Assembly (NCBI GenBank): GCA_052146815.1
Contig: JBKQMG010000059.1
Location: forward strand, 1 to 64,000
Origin: DATJZH01 sp052146815
GTDB taxonomy: Bacteria > Actinomycetota > Actinomycetes > Streptosporangiales > Streptosporangiaceae
Direction: 5' to 3'
Length of the DNA stretch: 64,000 nt
A model generated the notes under the pieces. That model searched no databases. It saw only the letters and a list, made by a program, of their open reading frames with translations, and was not told where the DNA came from. Positions 43,167-51,668 of the stretch are shown here, piece by piece; position 1 is the stretch's first letter; each line of letters starts with the position of its first letter. The position numbers and the translations under genes were made by a program.

Positions 43167-43904
43167 TCACCGGGCCCCGGGCAGCGGGCGGGGCCCGATC
43201 CGCTCCTCGCGGGCCTGGTCGCCGTCGCGGGCGACCAGGTAGGCGCCCTTGCCCTTGACTTCGGTCAGTGCCTCCGTCATCCGGGTGCCGCGGTAGAGCA
43301 GGCCGACGCCGTCGTCGGTGGCGTATCCGTCCGGCAGCGTCCCGTCAGCGATCAGGCTCTGGAAGAGGGGCCGGCGCTGGGCCTCGGAGTCGTAATGAAC
43401 GCCGTTCGAGCACGGCAGGAAGCCCAGGCCGTTGGTGACCGGCCGCAGGTCCGGCCCGAAGGAGTCCGTGGTGCCGCCGGCGTGCCAGCAAACGGACCCG
43501 GCGGAGACCCCGGTCAGCACGACGCCTGCCTCCCAGGCCCGGCGGAAGCTCTGCTCCAGGTCATGCAGCCGCCACACCGCGAGCAGGTTCGCGACGCTGC
43601 CGCCGCTCACCCAGATGACATCCTGGGCCAGCAGGAAGCCGGTGATGTCGCTGACGTTCGGCATCGGGAACAGGCTCAGGTGCGAGACGTCCACGCCGGC
43701 TTCCCGGCCTGCCTCGCTGAACCAGGCCTGAAACCAGCGCTGGTCGCCGTCGGCGGTCCCGACATGGCAGAGCCGAGGCGCCCGCCCGTCAACTCCGGCC
43801 AGTTCGATGGCGTGCAGCAGCAGCGGGGCGAAGACGATCTCCGAGCGCGTGCCCGGGCGCAGTCCGCCCGAGGTAGCCAGGATCGTCGGGGTACCAGCGG
43901 GCAT
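43167..43904 (-). CDS. pepE: Peptidase E-like dipeptidase (S51 family)
   Basis: The protein (245 residues from ATG 43904) starts MPAGTPTILATSGGLRPGTR. It has the nucleophile block VLTGVSAGSVCWHAGGTTDS with the catalytic Ser. VIWVSGGSVANLLAVW forms the oxyanion region. NGVHYDSEAQRRPLF holds the His and adjacent residues of the S51 family. Such enzymes cleave Asp-X dipeptides or cyanophycin-like substrates in the cytoplasm. The longer frame upstream overlaps a NUDIX remnant, so the internal Met is preferred. Confidence 0.85.
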   Translation of the reverse strand: MPAGTPTILATSGGLRPGTRSEIVFAPLLLHAIELAGVDGRAPRLCHVGTADGDQRWFQAWFSEAGREAGVDVSHLSLFPMPNVSDITGFLLAQDVIWVSGGSVANLLAVWRLHDLEQSFRRAWEAGVVLTGVSAGSVCWHAGGTTDSFGPDLRPVTNGLGFLPCSNGVHYDSEAQRRPLFQSLIADGTLPDGYATDDGVGLLYRGTRMTEALTEVKGKGAYLVARDGDQAREERIGPRPLPGAR

Positions 43905-43995
43905 AGGAGGCACCCTATGGCGAGAACCGTCAGCTCGGCCAGCCGAGCCGGCGGGGCCGGGGCTGGCGCGGCCGGGGCCGCAGGGGAACTGGCCG

Positions 43996-44185
43996 CTCTT
44001 CCCGCAGTTCATTGCGGGCCAGTTCGGCCGCCCGCCTGCGGCGGCCTGCGGCCCACGTGCCCTGCGGAAACTCCAGGCCGCGTCGGCCCGCGGGGATACT
44101 GGTGCTGCTCGACCATCCAGAAGCCATCTGACTCGTGTGGAATGACGAGCGCGAAGTCTGGCTTGTCGACCACGCCGCAGATGCC
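43996..44185 (-). pseudogene. NUDIX hydrolase fragment with frameshift
   Basis: The first frame gives DKPDFALVIPHESDGFWMVE and QHQYP. After one shift near 44095 the second gives AGRRGLEFPQGTWAAGRRRR and AAELARNELREE. This is the N-terminal strand and Nudix box (G-x5-E-x7-REUxEE region) of an ADP-ribose pyrophosphatase-like enzyme. The box is partly degenerate and the C-terminal half is absent. It lies between the malic enzyme and peptidase E genes. Confidence 0.6.
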
Positions 44186-44195
44186 CGGCGCGCCG

Positions 44196-45899
44196 TCAGG
44201 CCGGCCGGACGGGACGGTAGGCGGGCTCCCACACCAGGGACCGCACGTGCTCAGTGATGTCGCCATCCGGGTAAGTCGTCGCGACCCCGTCGGCGCGCGC
44301 TGCTTCCGCCACCGCGGCGCCTACGGCCACGGATGTCTCGCGCAGAGCTTCGACGGGCGGCAGCAGCGGGCTGCCGGGCTGCGAAACGTCGACCAGGTCG
44401 GCCACGGCCTTCGCGGCGGCGGCCAGCATGCCGCCGGTGATGCGCTGTGCGCGGCTGGCGATGACGCCGAGTCCCAGGCCGGGGAAGATCAGCGCATTGT
44501 TGGCCTGGCCGAACTGATAGCGCGTCCCCTTGTAATCGAAGGGGCCGAACGGGCTTCCGGTGGCCACCAGCGCCTGACCGTCGGTCCACCTGATGACATC
44601 GGCGGGGTGGGCCTCCGACAGATCGGTCGGATTCGACATCGGCAAGACGACCGGCCGTCGCGTGTGAGCCGCCATTTCCCGGACGATTTGCTCGGTGAAT
44701 GCGCCCGCCCGGGTGGACGTCCCGATCAAGATGGTCGGATGCACCTCGCGTGCCACTTCCGCCAGCCCGATCCCGCCGAGTGCCAGATCCCTCGGCCAGT
44801 CCGCCACCTCGGCCGGGTCGCGCGCGTACCGGGCCTGCGGCTCGCTGATCCCCGGCATGTCGCGAGTCACTAGCCCGCCCCGGTCGATGGCCCAGAACCT
44901 TTCCGCGGCCTGCTCGTCCGTCAGGCCATGGGCCCGCATCGCGGCGCGCAGCTGGTCGGCTATCCCCGCCCCCGCGGTACCGGCGCCGAAGATGACCACG
45001 CGGTGGTCGGAAAGCTTCTGGCCCGTGGTGCGGACAGCGGCCAGAACGGCGGCCAGGTTCACCGCGCCCGTGCCCTGGATGTCGTCGTTGAAGGTCAGGC
45101 GCTGGTCCTGGTAGCGATCGAGCAGCCGCCGCGCGTTACTGACCGCGATGTCCTCCCAGTGCAGCAGGGCCCGTGGGAAGAGCTTGCTGACCGCGCTGAC
45201 GAATGCGTCGACGAAGCTGTCATAGGCGACGGCGGGAACCCTCGGGTGCCGGTTGCCGATATACAGCGGGTCATCGAGCAGGCTCTCCCGGTCGGTCCCG
45301 ACATCGAGCATGACCGGCAGGATGCGATTCGGGTCGATGCCGCCGGCGGCGGAGTACACGACGAGCTTGCCGACGGCGATGTTCATCCCGCCGACGCCCC
45401 AGTCGCCGATGCCGAGGATCGCGCCGCCATCGGTGGCCACCACCAGGTCGACGTCGTCGCCCTCAAGGCCGAGCGAGCGCAGTGAGCTCTCGATGAGATC
45501 CGGATGGTTCACCGACAGGTAGACGCCGCGCGGGCGGCGGTACTCGTGGCTGTAGTTCTCGATCGCCTCGCCCACCGTCGGGGTGTATACGATCGGCAGC
45601 AATTCCGGCAGGTTGTCGACCAGAAGCCGGTAGAAGAGCACCTCGTTGCGGTCATGCACCTCGGTCAGCAGGACGTTGGCGGCCAGCGCCGTCGCCTGCC
45701 GCCGGAACTGCGCGTGCACCCTGGCCACCTGCTCCTCGAGCGTCATGTGGCCGGGCGGGATGAGCCCGGTGACCTCCAGTTCGCGCCGTTCGGTCTCGCT
45801 GAAGGCAGTGCCCTTGTTAATTCTCGGATCAGCGAGCACCTGGCGGCCGCGCAGCGTCGTGCGCCAGGTGCCATCGTCGTCCGCCCAGACCGTCCGCAT
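44196..45899 (-). CDS. NAD-dependent malic enzyme
   Basis: The 567-residue protein has the malic enzyme layout. The N-terminal domain contains LLPIVYTPTVGEAIENYSHE, with the catalytic Tyr. ILGIGDWGVGGMNIAVGKL marks the first signature, and FNDDIQGTGAVNLAAVLAAV holds the metal-binding Asp. The NAD domain shows HRVVIFGAGTAGAGIADQLR. The later block RPVVLPMSNPTDLSEAHPAD is followed by NNALIFPGLGLGVIASRAQR. It converts malate to pyruvate and CO2 in the cytoplasm, feeding gluconeogenesis or NADH supply. It is intact, of eukaryote-like NAD type, with no obvious operon partner. Confidence 0.93.
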   Translation of the reverse strand: MRTVWADDDGTWRTTLRGRQVLADPRINKGTAFSETERRELEVTGLIPPGHMTLEEQVARVHAQFRRQATALAANVLLTEVHDRNEVLFYRLLVDNLPELLPIVYTPTVGEAIENYSHEYRRPRGVYLSVNHPDLIESSLRSLGLEGDDVDLVVATDGGAILGIGDWGVGGMNIAVGKLVVYSAAGGIDPNRILPVMLDVGTDRESLLDDPLYIGNRHPRVPAVAYDSFVDAFVSAVSKLFPRALLHWEDIAVSNARRLLDRYQDQRLTFNDDIQGTGAVNLAAVLAAVRTTGQKLSDHRVVIFGAGTAGAGIADQLRAAMRAHGLTDEQAAERFWAIDRGGLVTRDMPGISEPQARYARDPAEVADWPRDLALGGIGLAEVAREVHPTILIGTSTRAGAFTEQIVREMAAHTRRPVVLPMSNPTDLSEAHPADVIRWTDGQALVATGSPFGPFDYKGTRYQFGQANNALIFPGLGLGVIASRAQRITGGMLAAAAKAVADLVDVSQPGSPLLPPVEALRETSVAVGAAVAEAARADGVATTYPDGDITEHVRSLVWEPAYRPVRPA

Positions 45900-46004
45900 G
45901 CGTGCCCTTTCCGCCGTGGCTGCCTCCGCGCGGACCGGAGGCGATGTGGTGCCATCCTGCCAAACGCCAGCGGCGTACTTTCCGGCCAGGTGACAGGTCG
46001 GCGC

Positions 46005-47612
46005 TCACTGCGGCGGCGCCGCGGCTGCGCCGTCCCAGAGAGCCCGGACGGCGTCGATCGTGTCCGCCTCGGCGGCGGTCATGTCCTCGCGGTACCGCAG
46101 CACGCGGGCAAAACGAAGGGTGACGCCGCCCGGATAGCGCTTGCTGGCCTGCACGCCGTCGAAGGCGATCTCCACGACTTGCTCGGGCCGGACGCGGACG
46201 ATGCCGCGCTGCCCGGCGCGATCCGCATCGGCCGGCGGCGGCCGCGGCGGGTCAGCGAGCTCCAGCAGCCGGGCGGTCTGCCACGCCAGCATCTCGTCGG
46301 TCATTCCCTTGAACGTCTTGCCCAGCATGACGACCCCGCCGGTCGCGGGATCGCGGGCGCCGAGGTGGAGGTTCGAGAGCACGCCCTGGCGCCGGCCGTG
46401 GCCCCATTCGGCGGCCAGCACAATCAGATCGAGCGTGTGCCGCGGCTTGACCTTGATCCATTCACTGCCCCGGCGGCCGGCCACGTAGGGGGCGTCCAGT
46501 GATTTCACCACCACGCCCTCGTGCCCGGATTCCACCGCCGCCTGGAAGAAGGCCCTGGCCTCGTCGTGATCGGCCGTGACCAGCCGCGGGATGACCAGTT
46601 CGGCCGGGGCGACGGCGGCGAGCTGGCGGAACCGCTCGCTGGCCGGCGCGTCGATCAGGTCGGTGCCGTCCAGATGGAGCAGGTCGAACAGGAAGGGCGT
46701 CAGGGGCGTCTGCGCGCTCGGATCGGCGGCACTGGCCGCGCGCGCCGACGTGACCTGGAACGGCCTCGGCCGGCCGTCAGGAAAGAGCGCCACCGCTTCG
46801 CCGTCGAGCACCGCCGAGGTAACCCTGAGCGTGAGCGCCAGGCGGCTGATTTCCGGCAGCCGGGCGGTGATGTCCTCCAGAGTGCGGGTAAAGACGCGCA
46901 CTTCGCCGCCCTGCCGGTGGACCTGGATCCGGATCCCGTCGATCTTCCATTCCACCGCCGCCGGAGAGATCCGGTCGAGGGCCGCGCTCATGCTCGGGGC
47001 CGACGCCGCCAGCATCGGCCGTACAGGCCTGCCGACTTGCAGCGAGAAGCCGCTCAGCGCGGTCGACGGCCCTGCGGCTGACAGCGCGGCGGCCGCCACT
47101 TCGGGCAGCGACCCGCCGAGCTGATGAGCACGGCGGACTTCTGCCGCCGGAACACCGGCGGCCTTGGCCACGGCTTCGGTCATGACGCCGCCGAGCGCGC
47201 CCTGCCGCAGATCGCCCGCGAGCAGGCGGAACAGGAAACTGCGCTCGTCGGCGGTCGCGCGGTGCAGGAGACCCGCCAGCAGCTGGCGCCGTTCGGCCTG
47301 TGAGCCCGGGCCGCTGAGGGCACCGATAGCCGCAAGAATCTGATCGGTCTCCGGCAGCGTGAGAACTGGCTCTGCGGCACCGGCCGCTAGTTCGCCGGCA
47401 GCTGCGGACCCCGGCCCCAGCAGGTCGCTGAGCGCCGCGTAGCCGACGCCGATCTGACGCTGCGTAAGCTCCCCGGACAAGAATGCTACGGCCACCGAAA
47501 CCTCCGCTGGCGGTACGAGGCTCAGCAGCCGGGCGATCTCGGCGATCTTCGCACTGCGGCTGGGGGTCCGGGCGACGGCGGCTGACGTGCGCACGAGGTC
47601 AGTGAGAAGCAC
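46005..47612 (-). CDS. ligB: ATP-dependent DNA ligase (LigB-type)
   Basis: The protein is about 535 residues from a GTG at 47612. It has an N-terminal DNA-binding domain with LLSLVPPAEVSVAVAFLSGE. The adenylation domain carries the nucleotidyl Lys in AVEWKIDGIRIQVHRQGGEV. Motifs III-V follow: SAVLDGEAVALFPDG, GHEGVVVKSLDAPYVAGRRG and EWIKVKPRHTLDLI. An OB-fold ends in FDGVQASKRYPGGVTLRFAR. It seals nicks using ATP, alongside the main NAD-ligase expected elsewhere. Met 47705 is the formal longest start, but the family starts at the Leu-Leu-x-Asp/Thr stretch, so the GTG is preferred. The ribosome site there is weak. Confidence 0.85.
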   Translation of the reverse strand: MLLTDLVRTSAAVARTPSRSAKIAEIARLLSLVPPAEVSVAVAFLSGELTQRQIGVGYAALSDLLGPGSAAAGELAAGAAEPVLTLPETDQILAAIGALSGPGSQAERRQLLAGLLHRATADERSFLFRLLAGDLRQGALGGVMTEAVAKAAGVPAAEVRRAHQLGGSLPEVAAAALSAAGPSTALSGFSLQVGRPVRPMLAASAPSMSAALDRISPAAVEWKIDGIRIQVHRQGGEVRVFTRTLEDITARLPEISRLALTLRVTSAVLDGEAVALFPDGRPRPFQVTSARAASAADPSAQTPLTPFLFDLLHLDGTDLIDAPASERFRQLAAVAPAELVIPRLVTADHDEARAFFQAAVESGHEGVVVKSLDAPYVAGRRGSEWIKVKPRHTLDLIVLAAEWGHGRRQGVLSNLHLGARDPATGGVVMLGKTFKGMTDEMLAWQTARLLELADPPRPPPADADRAGQRGIVRVRPEQVVEIAFDGVQASKRYPGGVTLRFARVLRYREDMTAAEADTIDAVRALWDGAAAAPPQ

Positions 47613-47907
47613 GAGGCTATTGTCTCCGACAACCACGATCCCCTGGGCCTGCCGGCCCTGCCGGGTAGCTCTCGAGCAGGCAATGTAGAGTATCTGGTCA
47701 CTCATAGTTACTTGACTGGAAAATGAATGAAGAGTTAACTTTCATCCCATCGTCCCCCATGAGTGACAGGACTCAGCTCATCCCGGACGCAGGCGCCTGG
47801 TCACAGTGCGCGCGCCGGCCAGGCTGGCAGGAGACAGACGTGGAGTTGCGCTTCGTAGTCACCGCCGGATCGACGTGCCGTCCGCCCGGTGCGGACTCCT
47901 GACACCG

Positions 47908-48723
47908 ATGAGCACGCTCAGTAACGGACCAGCGGGGGCTAGGGGGATGGCCGGGAGCAGCCTGCGGGCATGGCGCCGGTGGCAGCTGAGCCGCCCGTTC
48001 TGGGGCGGGCTGCTGGTGATTGCCGCGGGAGCCGAGCTGCTGGTGGCCATGTCCCTCGGACGGGCCTTCAGGCTCGCGGCCGAGGCGGCCCTGGCCGGGC
48101 CGGTTCCGATCCTGCTGGCGGGCGGCCTCGTCGCGTGCGGCCTGCTCACCTGGTTTCATCCCGTGCAACGGTCGGCGTACGCGACGGCGGCGATTCTGAT
48201 TGCCACCGCCGCGCTGATGACCGCTGACGTAGGCGGATTCGTGCTCGGCACCCTCATCGGGGCGGCCGGAGGATCCGTTGCCTTCGCCTGGGTACCGGCG
48301 GGGCACGGAGGGGCCCGCCGGGAGCGCCGGCCCGCACCTCAGGGCGAGGACGCCGCTCAGACCGGTAGCGCCGGCCCGCTTGCTGCCGTCACGCCGGCCG
48401 AGGCCGGAGCCCAGCCTCAGCCTGGGGCCGTCAGCCAGGCCCTGATCGTCGATCAGGCCGGGCCCGCTGGCCAGGCCGGGCTTATCGGTCAGGCGCGGGT
48501 TACTCGTAAGCCCAGGGCCACGGAGCCTGCCATCACCCTCGCCAGGCCTGACGGCGCCGCAGGCGAGGCTGGCCGTCCGGCCGCACGCGTAGTGGCCGCG
48601 CCGGGCGAAGGCTGGGATGGCGCGCACTTAGCGGTGGCGCCGGAGCGCCTCGGCACGGTTTATCCGGTCAGCCGCATTCAGTCGCCTGACCGGACGTCAT
48701 TGCCATCGTCTTCCACAACGTGA
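47908..48723 (+). CDS. DUF6114 membrane protein
   Basis: The protein is 271 residues from the ATG at 47908. After a Trp-rich lead, RAWRRWQLSRPFWGGLLVIA, come about four membrane segments: GGLLVIAAGAELLVAMSL; GPVPILLAGGLVACGLLTWF; YATAAILIATAALMTADVGG; and FVLGTLIGAAGGSVAFAWVP. This order and the RPFWGGLL opening match DUF6114. The C-terminal 120 residues are a disordered Ala/Pro/Gly-rich tail with repeated Q-A-G/P units. The 3' end overlaps the convergent DUF5709 gene by 46 bp. Its function is unknown; in relatives it sits beside a partner DUF family. Confidence 0.8.
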   Translation: MSTLSNGPAGARGMAGSSLRAWRRWQLSRPFWGGLLVIAAGAELLVAMSLGRAFRLAAEAALAGPVPILLAGGLVACGLLTWFHPVQRSAYATAAILIATAALMTADVGGFVLGTLIGAAGGSVAFAWVPAGHGGARRERRPAPQGEDAAQTGSAGPLAAVTPAEAGAQPQPGAVSQALIVDQAGPAGQAGLIGQARVTRKPRATEPAITLARPDGAAGEAGRPAARVVAAPGEGWDGAHLAVAPERLGTVYPVSRIQSPDRTSLPSSSTT

Positions 48724-49148
48724 ACGGCCGCTTCTTCCGCACTGGCCCCAGCACCGTCGATTCCTGCGTCCTGCGCGACTAGGTCGCCGTCGATGACGGC
48801 ATGCGTTCCCTCGTCCTCTGCTACCAGCCGGCCGGCCCTCGGGTCCGGGCCGTCGTCAAGCAGGAGGCCGTCGGCATCCTCGTCTCCCGCGTCCTCGTCT
48901 TCGGGGCGCTCGTGATCGATTTCGGGCTCGACATCCGGCTCTTCTTCGGCGAGAAGCTGGTCGAGAGACTCGCCCGTCTCCTGCTCCTCAGCGGTCGCAC
49001 CGAACTTCATCGCGGCCGACCAGTGCTCGGGCGGAGCGACTCCTCGGTCGAGCGGCTCGTCGCCCGGCTCTCCGGTCAGCGTGTCCGACGCACTGTCGAC
49101 GTCGTAATCCTCGAGATCGGCAGACTCGTGACGCGTCTCGTCAGGCAT
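48678..49148 (-). CDS. DUF5709 acidic protein
   Basis: AGGAGCGACGAC precedes the ATG at 49148, giving 156 residues. It is strongly acidic. The family signature is SDTLTGEPGDEPLDRGVAPP then EHWSAAMKFG and EEQETGESLDQLLAEEEPDV. A long run rich in Asp/Glu and a C-terminal Ala-rich helix follow. It has no membrane segment and no Cys. The role is unknown; the family is restricted to actinobacteria. It overlaps the 3' end of the convergent DUF6114 gene. A 28-bp tandem repeat lies in its upstream region. Confidence 0.85.
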   Translation of the reverse strand: MPDETRHESADLEDYDVDSASDTLTGEPGDEPLDRGVAPPEHWSAAMKFGATAEEQETGESLDQLLAEEEPDVEPEIDHERPEDEDAGDEDADGLLLDDGPDPRAGRLVAEDEGTHAVIDGDLVAQDAGIDGAGASAEEAAVHVVEDDGNDVRSGD

Positions 49149-49235
49149 GTCGTCGCTCCTCTCATTGCGCGGCGGCTGGTCAGACCGGCAGGCCTGGCTG
49201 CGGCGCACCCGCATAAGTAGCCATCCGCGAGCGAC

Positions 49236-49291
49236 TTACTCATGCGGCGACTACATGCCCACGTTACTCATGCGGCGACTACATCCTCACG
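49236..49291. repeat. 28-bp tandem direct repeat upstream of the DUF5709 gene
   Basis: TTACTCATGCGGCGACTACA with one further T occurs at 49236-49256 and again at 49264-49284. The 28-bp periods differ at only two of 28 positions. It lies in the gap 49149-49384 between two leftward genes and could bind a regulator at two sites. Confidence 0.7.
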
Positions 49292-49384
49292 CCCGTGGCC
49301 CGGGAGGCGCGAGATCGCGCCTCGTCCCGCCAGGGCCGGCCGCCAGCCTTGCGCGGCCGGGGCCGGCCCGAAGCCGGTGGGCGG

Positions 49385-49912
49385 TCAGGACCGGGCGAAC
49401 TGGCCGTTGACGTCCGCCTCGGTTCCGGGATCGGCCAGGGACGGGTCATCGGGCGCCACGCCGCCGACCGGGTCCAGCGGAGGCTCGTAGGCCAGCGCGT
49501 CCTGGCGGCGCCGGAGTATCACGGCGGCGGCAGCGCCGCCCGCGGCGGCGAGCAGAGCTACGCTGCCCAGGATCCGCGGCCAGCGCCGCCGCCGGGCGGG
49601 CGCGGTGTCCAGCTTGTGAGCAAAGGTCACCATCGCCTCGGAAACCCTGGGTGCGACGGTTTCCTGCACCGCGATACCGCCGCGCTCGATCTGCGGTGCG
49701 GCCCAGGCGCGGGCCTTGTCCACATGCGGCGTCACCCAGATCACCACGTTCTCGGTGCCCTGCATCGCGGCGCGCCCGGCGGACTGCGCCAGCGGACCGG
49801 CCTGCTTCGCGGCAGACTGCACCAGCGGCCCCGCCTGCTTCGCGGCGGCCACGGCGCGCTCCCGCGTGCCGGTCACGTCCACCTGGACGCCGTTTCTACT
49901 CAGAACAGACAC
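49385..49912 (-). CDS. DUF5324-like membrane protein
   Basis: The 175-residue protein starts MSVLSRNGVQVDVTGTRERA. It continues as an Ala-rich amphipathic helix with repeat-like units (AAKQAGPLVQSAAKQAGPLA), then NVVIWVTPHVDKARAWAAPQ, then one membrane segment (WPRILGSVALLAAAGGAAAA, VILRRR). A Pro/Gly/Asp-rich tail follows. The architecture and its location beside ppiA fit the actinobacterial DUF5324 family. The function is unknown. The gene is intact. Confidence 0.68.
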   Translation of the reverse strand: MSVLSRNGVQVDVTGTRERAVAAAKQAGPLVQSAAKQAGPLAQSAGRAAMQGTENVVIWVTPHVDKARAWAAPQIERGGIAVQETVAPRVSEAMVTFAHKLDTAPARRRRWPRILGSVALLAAAGGAAAAVILRRRQDALAYEPPLDPVGGVAPDDPSLADPGTEADVNGQFARS

Positions 49913-50211
49913 TTATACCTCCCCGTTAGTTGCTCGGCATGACACCCTTTCCCTCGCTGGGCGCCGCCAACCACGGCAAAACGTGGTTCCGGCGTGCTGC
50001 CGGCGAGCGGTCACTGCCTGCCACGTCGGCATTGCAGGCAAGCGGCCATCACCCGGCGCCCGGACGGGAATGCGGCGCACAGGGCTGCTGTCGGCGCGGT
50101 GGGGCGGGCGGCGCAGGCCGCCGCTGACCGCCTGCGGCAGTGCTACCAGCGCAGGCGTGGCTGGCCGCAGCAATGACCGAGCAGTGGCGAGGACATGGAA
50201 GGATGCCATCT
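49913..50211. other. Divergent gap before ppiA
   Basis: About 300 bp separates the leftward DUF5324-like gene from ppiA. It probably holds both promoters. I saw no coding signal and no strong inverted repeat. Confidence 0.4.
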
Positions 50212-50754
50212 ATGACGAACACGCTCACCGCAACGCTGCGGACAAACCACGGGCCGGTTGTCGTCCGGCTGTTTCCCGATCACGCGCCGAAAACCGTGCA
50301 GAACTTCGTCGAGCTCGCCAGCGGGACCCGCGAGTGGACGGACCCGCGTACCCGCCAGGCCAGCAAGGCCAGGCTCTATGACGGAACTGCCTTCCACCGG
50401 GTCATCCCCAACTTCATGATCCAGGGCGGCGACCCCCTGGGCACCGGCACCGGCGGCCCCGGCTACAAGTTCGCCGACGAAATCCACCCCGACCTCGTCT
50501 TCAACCGGCCCTACCTGCTGGCCATGGCGAACGCGGGCCCCGGCACCAACGGGTCGCAGTTCTTCATCACCGTCGTGCCCACGCCGCACCTGAACGGCCG
50601 CCACACGATCTTCGGTGAGGTCATCGAGGGCAGCGACGTGGTCGATGAGATCAGCCGGGTCCAGACCAGCCGGGCCGACCGTCCGGTCGAGGACGTCGTC
50701 ATCGAGTCAGTAGAGATCAGCGGCGACGATGCCACTGGGGAATCCGCGGGGTAA
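50212..50754 (+). CDS. ppiA: Peptidyl-prolyl cis-trans isomerase (cyclophilin)
   Basis: The 180-residue protein is a cyclophilin. Motifs seen are VRLFPDHAPKTVQNFVELAS, FHRVIPNFMIQGGDPLGTGT, LLAMANAGPGTNGSQFFITV and HTIFGEVIEGSDVVDEI. The catalytic Arg is the one in FHRVIP. No signal sequence is present, so it folds proteins in the cytoplasm. The start at ATG 50212 follows GGAAGGATG. The gene is six bases upstream of the rhomboid gene, so the two are likely one operon. Confidence 0.93.
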   Translation: MTNTLTATLRTNHGPVVVRLFPDHAPKTVQNFVELASGTREWTDPRTRQASKARLYDGTAFHRVIPNFMIQGGDPLGTGTGGPGYKFADEIHPDLVFNRPYLLAMANAGPGTNGSQFFITVVPTPHLNGRHTIFGEVIEGSDVVDEISRVQTSRADRPVEDVVIESVEISGDDATGESAG

Positions 50755-50759
50755 CTGCG

Positions 50760-51659
50760 GTGGCCTCCCCCCCAGGCTCTGACGCCGCCACCTCTGCCAC
50801 GGGCGTCCCGACCTGCTACCGGCACCCGGGCCGGGAAACTTATGTGTCCTGTGTCCGGTGCGGCCGCCCGGCCTGCCCTGACTGCCTGCGGTCAGCGGCA
50901 GTAGGCCAGCAATGCGTCGAGTGCGTACGGGAAGGAAACCGGGGCGCCCGGTCGGCGCAGGGAATGTTCGGCGGCCGGGCGATCTCCGCCGCGGCGGTCA
51001 CCTGGACACTGGTCGCCATCAACGTGCTGCTGTGGCTCGTCGAGCTCGTTGACTCAAACCTGGGCTACGACTGGGCGATGCTGGGTCTTGGGCGCGGCTC
51101 GTCCGGAGGCCTGATCGGCGTGGCGGCCGGACAGTGGTACCGGCTGATTACCGCGGCATTCCTGCCGCCGCCTGGCCTGGGCAACTTCGGCCCGCTGGAC
51201 ATCATCTTCAACATGTACGCGCTGATCCTGGTGGGCCCGGCTCTCGAGCGCGCGCTGGGGCACTGGCGCTACCTCAGCGTTTACCTGTTCAGCGCCCTCG
51301 GCGGATCGGTGCTGTTCTTCTACCTGCGGCCGTTTGAGTCAGCGCTCGGCGCCTCGGGCGCGATTTTTGGCCTCTTTGGCGCGTGGTTCGTGCTCGCCAG
51401 GAAGCTGCGGGTGGACAGCCGCCAGGTCGTGATCCTGATCGTGCTCAATCTTGTGTTCGGCTTCGTCGTGCCCGGCATCGCCTGGCAGGCGCATGTCGGC
51501 GGCCTGATCGCCGGCAGCCTGCTGACCGCCGCGTACGTCTACGCGCCACGGAGCAACCGGACGCTGCTGCAGGCGGGTGCGACGGTGGCCATGCTGGCCA
51601 TCGTCGTGATCGCCGTGGTGATCCGCGATCAGCAGCTGCTGGGTGTCGTGCGCTTGTGA
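50760..51659 (+). CDS. Rhomboid-family intramembrane serine protease with N-terminal zinc finger
   Basis: The protein starts at GTG 50760. Residues about 15-60 hold a B-box-like zinc finger with CYRHPGRETYVSCVRCGRPA and CPDCLRS. Six membrane segments follow. The catalytic Ser is in SALGASGAIFGLFGAWFVLA and the His in WQAHVGGLIAGSLLTAAYVY. These two residues form the dyad of rhomboid proteases. It cleaves membrane proteins within the bilayer; substrates are unknown. An IS630-family element is inserted 12 bp after its stop codon. Confidence 0.92.
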   Translation: MASPPGSDAATSATGVPTCYRHPGRETYVSCVRCGRPACPDCLRSAAVGQQCVECVREGNRGARSAQGMFGGRAISAAAVTWTLVAINVLLWLVELVDSNLGYDWAMLGLGRGSSGGLIGVAAGQWYRLITAAFLPPPGLGNFGPLDIIFNMYALILVGPALERALGHWRYLSVYLFSALGGSVLFFYLRPFESALGASGAIFGLFGAWFVLARKLRVDSRQVVILIVLNLVFGFVVPGIAWQAHVGGLIAGSLLTAAYVYAPRSNRTLLQAGATVAMLAIVVIAVVIRDQQLLGVVRL

Positions 51660-51668
51660 ACCGACGCT

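Noticed and set aside
43077..44873. Long plus-strand frame across pepE and the malic enzyme
   Set aside because: It runs antisense to two recognised enzymes and crosses their boundary, so it is a shadow.
49236..49291. Attachment site of an integrated element
   Set aside because: The direct repeats are only 28 bp apart and no integrase is nearby.
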